Assembly: GCA_044448905.1 (NCBI GenBank)
Contig: JBIOHJ010000031.1
Span: 1 to 27,448, forward strand
Reading direction: 5' to 3'
DNA: 27,448 nt
Source: JBIOHJ01 sp044448905
Lineage (GTDB): Bacteria; Bacteroidota; Bacteroidia; AKYH767-A; OLB10
Shown here: positions 24,421 to 27,448 of the stretch, one piece after another
How the letters are laid out: every line of letters starts with the position of its first letter
How positions within the stretch are numbered: position 1 is the stretch's first letter
Notes under the pieces: model-generated
The model's database searches: none
Told to the model about the DNA's origin: nothing
The model's input: the letters and a program-made list of their open reading frames with translations, nothing else
Made by a program: the position numbers and the translations under genes

Positions 24421-25140
24421 ATGGCATCAAATTCAGAAACTGGTCACTCCGTCAACATCAGTAATTTTAAATTGCTTATTGATAAATGCACTGCCTTCGG
24501 TGTGCCTTACAATCCAAGTAATGCTCGTCTCACGATTGCGAACATGACTACGCTGTGGACAACTGGTGATACTGCTCACCAAAGTTTGACTGCTGCAATT
24601 CAAGCTGCAAAAAATCCTATAAACGCCCGGCAAATATTATTTGAGCCGACTGAAAAGTTGGTGACAAGAACGCTGAACTATTTTAAAAGCACTGCTGCAA
24701 GTGACCAAATAAAAGCAGATGCAAAAGGTTTGGCTGACCGTTTTCGGGGTTACGGAGTGGATGTTGACTTACTACCTGATGGAACGCCTGACCCTGCTGA
24801 TGTGAGCACAAGTCACCAAGGTTTTGTTCAGAAGGCGGATACTTTTAAGCAGTTGGTTGACCTTTATGCTTCGGATGCTAATTATGCACCGAATGAAGTT
24901 GAACTGCAAGTTGCAACGCTTACAATTTTAGCTACTGCAATGAAAACGGCTAATGATAATATAGGAACTATTATTGCTCCTGTTGGAACTTTGCGGATTA
25001 CAAGGGACAAAGCATTGTATGAGGAAAATACAGGAATGGTGGATGTTGCGCAGGACTGTAAAAATTATGTGAAAGGTTTGTTTGGAGCTACTGCACCCGA
25101 AACCAAAACTGTTACCGGAATAAAGTTTACTCGTCCGTAA
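24421..25140 (+). CDS. Uncharacterised helical protein of a Bacteroidota-specific family
   Basis: This is a 239-residue protein with no signal peptide or membrane segment. The N-terminus, MASNSETGHSVNISNFKLLI with a following YNPSNARLTIANMTTLW, is one I recall from widespread uncharacterised Bacteroidota proteins, often around 120-240 residues. The rest is Ala/Thr-rich and mainly helical (AHQSLTAAIQAAKNPINARQ, EPTEKLVTRTLNYFKS, VATLTILATAMKTANDNIGT). No catalytic motif was seen. It has its own promoter and a hairpin terminator, so it is monocistronic. Like the 314-residue protein at 15679, it lies next to a 21-bp-period tandem tract. Cytoplasmic by sequence, function unknown. Confidence 0.75.
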   Translation: MASNSETGHSVNISNFKLLIDKCTAFGVPYNPSNARLTIANMTTLWTTGDTAHQSLTAAIQAAKNPINARQILFEPTEKLVTRTLNYFKSTAASDQIKADAKGLADRFRGYGVDVDLLPDGTPDPADVSTSHQGFVQKADTFKQLVDLYASDANYAPNEVELQVATLTILATAMKTANDNIGTIIAPVGTLRITRDKALYEENTGMVDVAQDCKNYVKGLFGATAPETKTVTGIKFTRP

Positions 25141-25162
25141 GGACATAATAATAAGGAGTGCG

Positions 25163-25192
25163 AAAGCCGTCCCGATTTTTCGGGACGGCTTT
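25163..25192 (+). terminator. Hairpin terminator after the 239-residue protein gene
   Basis: A 13-bp perfect stem, AAAGCCGTCCCGA with TCGGGACGGCTTT, encloses loop TTTT, 22 bp after the stop. The T tract is short. Confidence 0.75.
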
Positions 25193-25560
25193 CTGATTTA
25201 TAGGCAAGGCACATTCATTTGTGCGGATGGGATAATCAAAAAGTGGGGTTTGAAATTTAAAATACAGGATTGGAAAACCGTCTTACAGGACTTGAAAACC
25301 GTTTGGAAGGATGCGAAAACCGTTTTATAGGATGCCAAACTGACAGAACAGGATGCGATTCTGATGGAACAGGACGCAAATCTGACCGATTGGGAAGCGA
25401 AAATGATGAAATTTGATTAAAAATGGTGGTTTACCCGCGCAAGGGATTGTAGTGGAAAGCCCGAAGTGTGAAGGGATTTTGCGGGTGGACGGACTTGGAA
25501 CGGAAAGCCCGACCCGTGCGGTTGGTTTGAGGGTGGAAAGGGATGCGCCCAAATAAGTAT
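25193..25560. other. Gene-free stretch with tandem tract 2
   Basis: No supported gene. The centre is 21-bp tract 2. 25412-25560 is G-rich on the plus strand with repeated GGAAAGCCCGA words (25454-25464 and 25502-25512). Confidence 0.5.
25265..25411 (+). repeat. 21-bp-period tandem repeat tract 2 (7 units)
   Basis: Units begin at 25265, 25286, 25307, 25328, 25349, 25370 and 25391 with CAGGAT-like words. One plus frame reads heptads such as QDLKTVL, KDAKTVL, QDAILME and QDANLTD, a coiled-coil pattern. It is broken by TAG at 25328 and has no ATG, so it is at best a decayed gene. Confidence 0.7.
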
Positions 25561-25737
25561 TTATAGTTGAGATGCAATCCAGATTTTATTGTCTTTGGTG
25601 ACCTGCCGATGTTGACAGCGGATGCAGATGCGTGATTTGATGTAAGGATATTTTTGTCCTTCGCTGTCTATGTTATGGGTGTAGTCTTTGAAAAGCCATT
25701 TGTGACCGAAGAGTTTGCAGAGGATGTTGTTTTTCAT
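25561..25737 (-). CDS. Small DUF1660-like zinc-ribbon protein
   Basis: ATG at 25737 to TAA at 25561 encodes 58 residues. It begins MKNNILCKLFGHKWLFKDYT and later has RICIRCQHRQ. The 'CKLFGHKW ... CxxC' arrangement (Cys7, His12, then Cys38 and Cys41) matches DUF1660-type small proteins known from phages and from many Bacteroidota chromosomes, in which Cys/His residues probably bind zinc. No clear Shine-Dalgarno is seen. It is monocistronic or first of nothing obvious, flanked on both sides by 21-bp tracts. Biological role unknown. Confidence 0.7.
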   Translation of the reverse strand: MKNNILCKLFGHKWLFKDYTHNIDSEGQKYPYIKSRICIRCQHRQVTKDNKIWIASQL

Positions 25738-25790
25738 CAGAGCAAATTTAGGAAATGTTGTATTGAGGATAAACTTTTTTTATTTGCATT

Positions 25791-25895
25791 CTCCAACCTC
25801 AATTCTTGTTTCTCCAAGTGCTATTCGGGTTTATCCAACGCTAATTCGGGTTTAGTTGTTGGCTATTCGGGTTTATTTTGAGCTAAAACGGTTTG
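25791..25895. repeat. 21-bp-period tandem repeat tract 3 (5 units)
   Basis: Units start at 25791, 25812, 25833, 25854 and 25875, mostly ending in TATTCGGGTTT or AATTCGGGTTT. It lies upstream of the DUF1660-like gene. The plus frame reads FSKCYSG/LSNANSG heptads but is probably not coding. Confidence 0.7.
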
Positions 25896-25949
25896 AAAAG
25901 CTGCCAATGTGTCTTAAATTGCCTGAACTTTGATTGGGAAAGGTGGCTA

Positions 25950-26288
25950 TTAAGGATTTGATACTCTTTTGAATTCATATTCCCAAATTGTATCACCAAT
26001 AACATTACTTCTATGTTCGCCAAATATTAACCTCTCCGCATTTGCATAACGAATGTAATATTTGAGTTGTGAATGGATAAAGCATAAAGCATTACCAAAC
26101 CAATGAGCATTTCCGCTAAACTCAATATTTTCAATTTCTTTTTCATTAGCTTTTCTAATTAATCTGCAATTTTCACGACTGATGAAAATACTAATTGATT
26201 CTTTCTGACCTTCACTTTCAATTTCGGTCTGCCACATTCCTTCCATGAATTCTATTGTTTCTTTCATTGCGCTTGTATATTCACTCAT
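25950..26288 (-). CDS. Unrecognised small cytoplasmic protein
   Basis: This is a 112-residue protein with no signal peptide or membrane segment. An N-terminal helix (MSEYTSAMKETIEFMEGMWQ) is followed by strand-rich sequence with alternating hydrophobics (ESISIFISRENCRLIRK, SGNAHWFGNALCFIHSQLKY, TIWEYEFKRV). This could be a small beta-barrel or lipocalin-like fold, but I do not recognise a family. It starts 18 bp after the stop of the 26307 gene on the same strand, so the two are probably cotranscribed and functionally linked. Confidence 0.7.
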   Translation of the reverse strand: MSEYTSAMKETIEFMEGMWQTEIESEGQKESISIFISRENCRLIRKANEKEIENIEFSGNAHWFGNALCFIHSQLKYYIRYANAERLIFGEHRSNVIGDTIWEYEFKRVSNP

Positions 26289-26306
26289 AAGTTTTTTATT
26301 TAGTAT

Positions 26307-27448
26307 TTAGGTTTGTAACATAGCATTTCTATGAATTATTGCTTGGGAAATTATTTCTTGAGCAACTTTTGTCCATCCTTCATCATTTCGTTTTCTTTTC
26401 TTTTGAAGACCTGTTTTCTCGTCAGTTCTTGCCACATCCGCTGCAACAAAGAATGTAGCAAGGTCAGAAATATTAATATCAGCCCAGTCAGATAATTTCT
26501 CAATGTTGAAGTGCTGTTTTAAGTTTTCATAATTTTCAATCAGAAATGATTTTGTATTTTTAGGTAAGCCAGGAACAAAAATATTAAATGGAATAATTGA
26601 AAGAAGATTTTCAATTTGAATTTCTTCGTGCATACTTTCAACATATATGTCAGCAAGATTTAAAGACCTACCAGTTTTGATTGCAGAGATTGATTCAAAT
26701 CCTGACCTCATACTTTCACTTTTAATTTCATCTGCGTTTTCAGGGAAGCTATAAATTTCTGTTCCTTCAATTGGGATGATTGAAATAAATCCATTTGATT
26801 TTTCTTTTTCTGGAATTAGAGGAATTATTTCATCGTTCAGAAAATCTTCTGCCGACAAATAATTTTGTGGCGGATAAATGATTCTTGTATGCAAATATTT
26901 TATGCTTTCAGGAAGTTTATTCGGATACTTATAACTAAATGTGATACTCGGATATTTCTTTAAGACCGTTTCAATTTCTGGTATTTTGTGAAATTTGTTT
27001 GCTAAAAGCAAAAATGCTTTTGTCTGATTGGTTTTCTTTTTAAGTGCGCTATCAATTTTCTTTTTGATATTTTCGTCAAGCAATTTAACATTCAGTTTGC
27101 CTTGGCTAAGTAAAATAGCTAATGTTCTTCTAAATTCTTCTATTTGTTCTTTTTCAAGTTTGAAGGACAAAGCAATATTGATAATTCCATTGTATTTTTT
27201 TGTAAATGTTTTTAACTCATTGTTGTAATCAAGGTTGGCAATAGGTTCATCAAGTTTCTTATTTGAAAAATAATTATTGTAATAACGGAGAACCAATTTT
27301 GCTTCATCATCTAATTCCAAAAGATTATATTGTTCAATAACTGTTGAAATAACTTCTTTGTAATTTGCTTTTACAATTATATCAGAAGTATTATCCATTT
27401 CATAACATAAAGCAACCACAAGCAAAGCATTTTTTGTTTCGGTATTAA
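26307..27448 (-). CDS. Unrecognised cytoplasmic protein, 5'-truncated by window edge
   Basis: The frame is open to the right edge. The apparent start at 27425 is a TTG, and in-frame sequence (NTETKNALLVVALCYEMDNT) continues beyond it, so the true N-terminus is probably outside. At least 380 residues remain. There is no signal peptide in the visible part. The first half is helical and charged (IVKANYKEVISTVIEQYNLL, EEFRRTLAILLSQGKL, KKKIDSALKKKTNQTKA). The second half has mixed strands and helices (YLHTRIIYPPQNYLSAEDF, FISIIPIEGTEIYSFPE, SISAIKTGRSLNLADIYVES) and a basic C-terminal end with KTGLQKKRKRNDEGWTKVAQ. I do not recognise a family. It is followed at 18 bp by the 112-residue protein. 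Confidence 0.65.
   Translation of the reverse strand, partial: NTETKNALLVVALCYEMDNTSDIIVKANYKEVISTVIEQYNLLELDDEAKLVLRYYNNYFSNKKLDEPIANLDYNNELKTFTKKYNGIINIALSFKLEKEQIEEFRRTLAILLSQGKLNVKLLDENIKKKIDSALKKKTNQTKAFLLLANKFHKIPEIETVLKKYPSITFSYKYPNKLPESIKYLHTRIIYPPQNYLSAEDFLNDEIIPLIPEKEKSNGFISIIPIEGTEIYSFPENADEIKSESMRSGFESISAIKTGRSLNLADIYVESMHEEIQIENLLSIIPFNIFVPGLPKNTKSFLIENYENLKQHFNIEKLSDWADINISDLATFFVAADVARTDEKTGLQKKRKRNDEGWTKVAQEIISQAIIHRNAMLQT

Noticed and set aside
24254..24547. 97-residue plus-strand open frame
   Set aside because: It overlaps the promoter and start of the 239-residue protein gene in another frame, and that gene has better signals.
25325..25552. 75-residue minus-strand open frame
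   Set aside because: Covers tandem tract 2 and a G-rich stretch. No domain or start signal was seen.
25654..25881. 75-residue plus-strand open frame
   Set aside because: Antisense to the DUF1660-like gene and running through tandem tract 3. Probably spurious.
15205..25895. CRISPR array in the 21-bp tandem tracts
   Set aside because: The units are contiguous and degenerate, with no unique spacers, and there are no cas genes.
1..27448. tRNA, rRNA, riboswitch, insertion-sequence or T9SS machinery genes
   Set aside because: Looked for on both strands by eye and none found. Short or divergent RNA elements could still be missed without a covariance search.

Overview
The window looks like chromosomal DNA from an uncultured member of the Bacteroidota. 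The evidence is several C-terminal type IX secretion (T9SS) sorting domains, a SprB-repeat protein, a DUF6089-type outer-membrane barrel, promoters ending in TAnnTTTG, mostly A-rich ribosome entry sites, and AT-rich intergenic DNA. No housekeeping gene, rRNA, tRNA, transposase, integrase or CRISPR array was seen. Most genes encode exported, repeat-rich surface proteins.

Layout: (1) 1-2574, minus strand: a small conserved exported protein followed by a large BNR/Asp-box protein that runs off the left edge. (2) 2871-9712, plus strand: two large T9SS cargo proteins separated by a hairpin terminator. (3) 9713-11467: a broken choice-of-anchor-B (LVIVD) gene and a DUF6089 barrel gene, surrounded by short CCTGTCAGG-type palindromes. 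(4) 11372-14946: four copies of an imperfect palindrome (three of 144-145 bp, one truncated) alternating with three minus-strand units, each encoding an exported protein. A fifth copy lies at 23975-24119. The outer ends of each unit are complementary to each other. That is the arrangement of integron gene cassettes and their attC sites, although no integrase is present (a CALIN-like array). (5) 15006-23905: a 9-kb block bounded by direct copies of a second hairpin repeat. It holds a plus-strand two-domain protein behind a 21-bp-period tandem tract, and a tight four-gene minus-strand operon (SprB/tail-fibre-like protein, GH5-like glycosidase with T9SS domain, SBBP-propeller T9SS protein, YCF48/BNR-like T9SS protein). 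(6) 24354-25192: an uncharacterised helical protein with a good promoter and terminator. (7) 25193-27448: two more 21-bp-period tracts around a small DUF1660-like zinc-ribbon gene, then two unrecognised minus-strand genes, the second cut by the right edge.

Functionally this is a surface-protein locus: secreted propellers, jelly-roll modules and a putative glycosidase that would be exported by a T9SS encoded elsewhere. It is interleaved with several families of palindromic or tandem repeats that appear to drive rearrangement. The least ordinary part is the cassette-like array and its flanking repeats.
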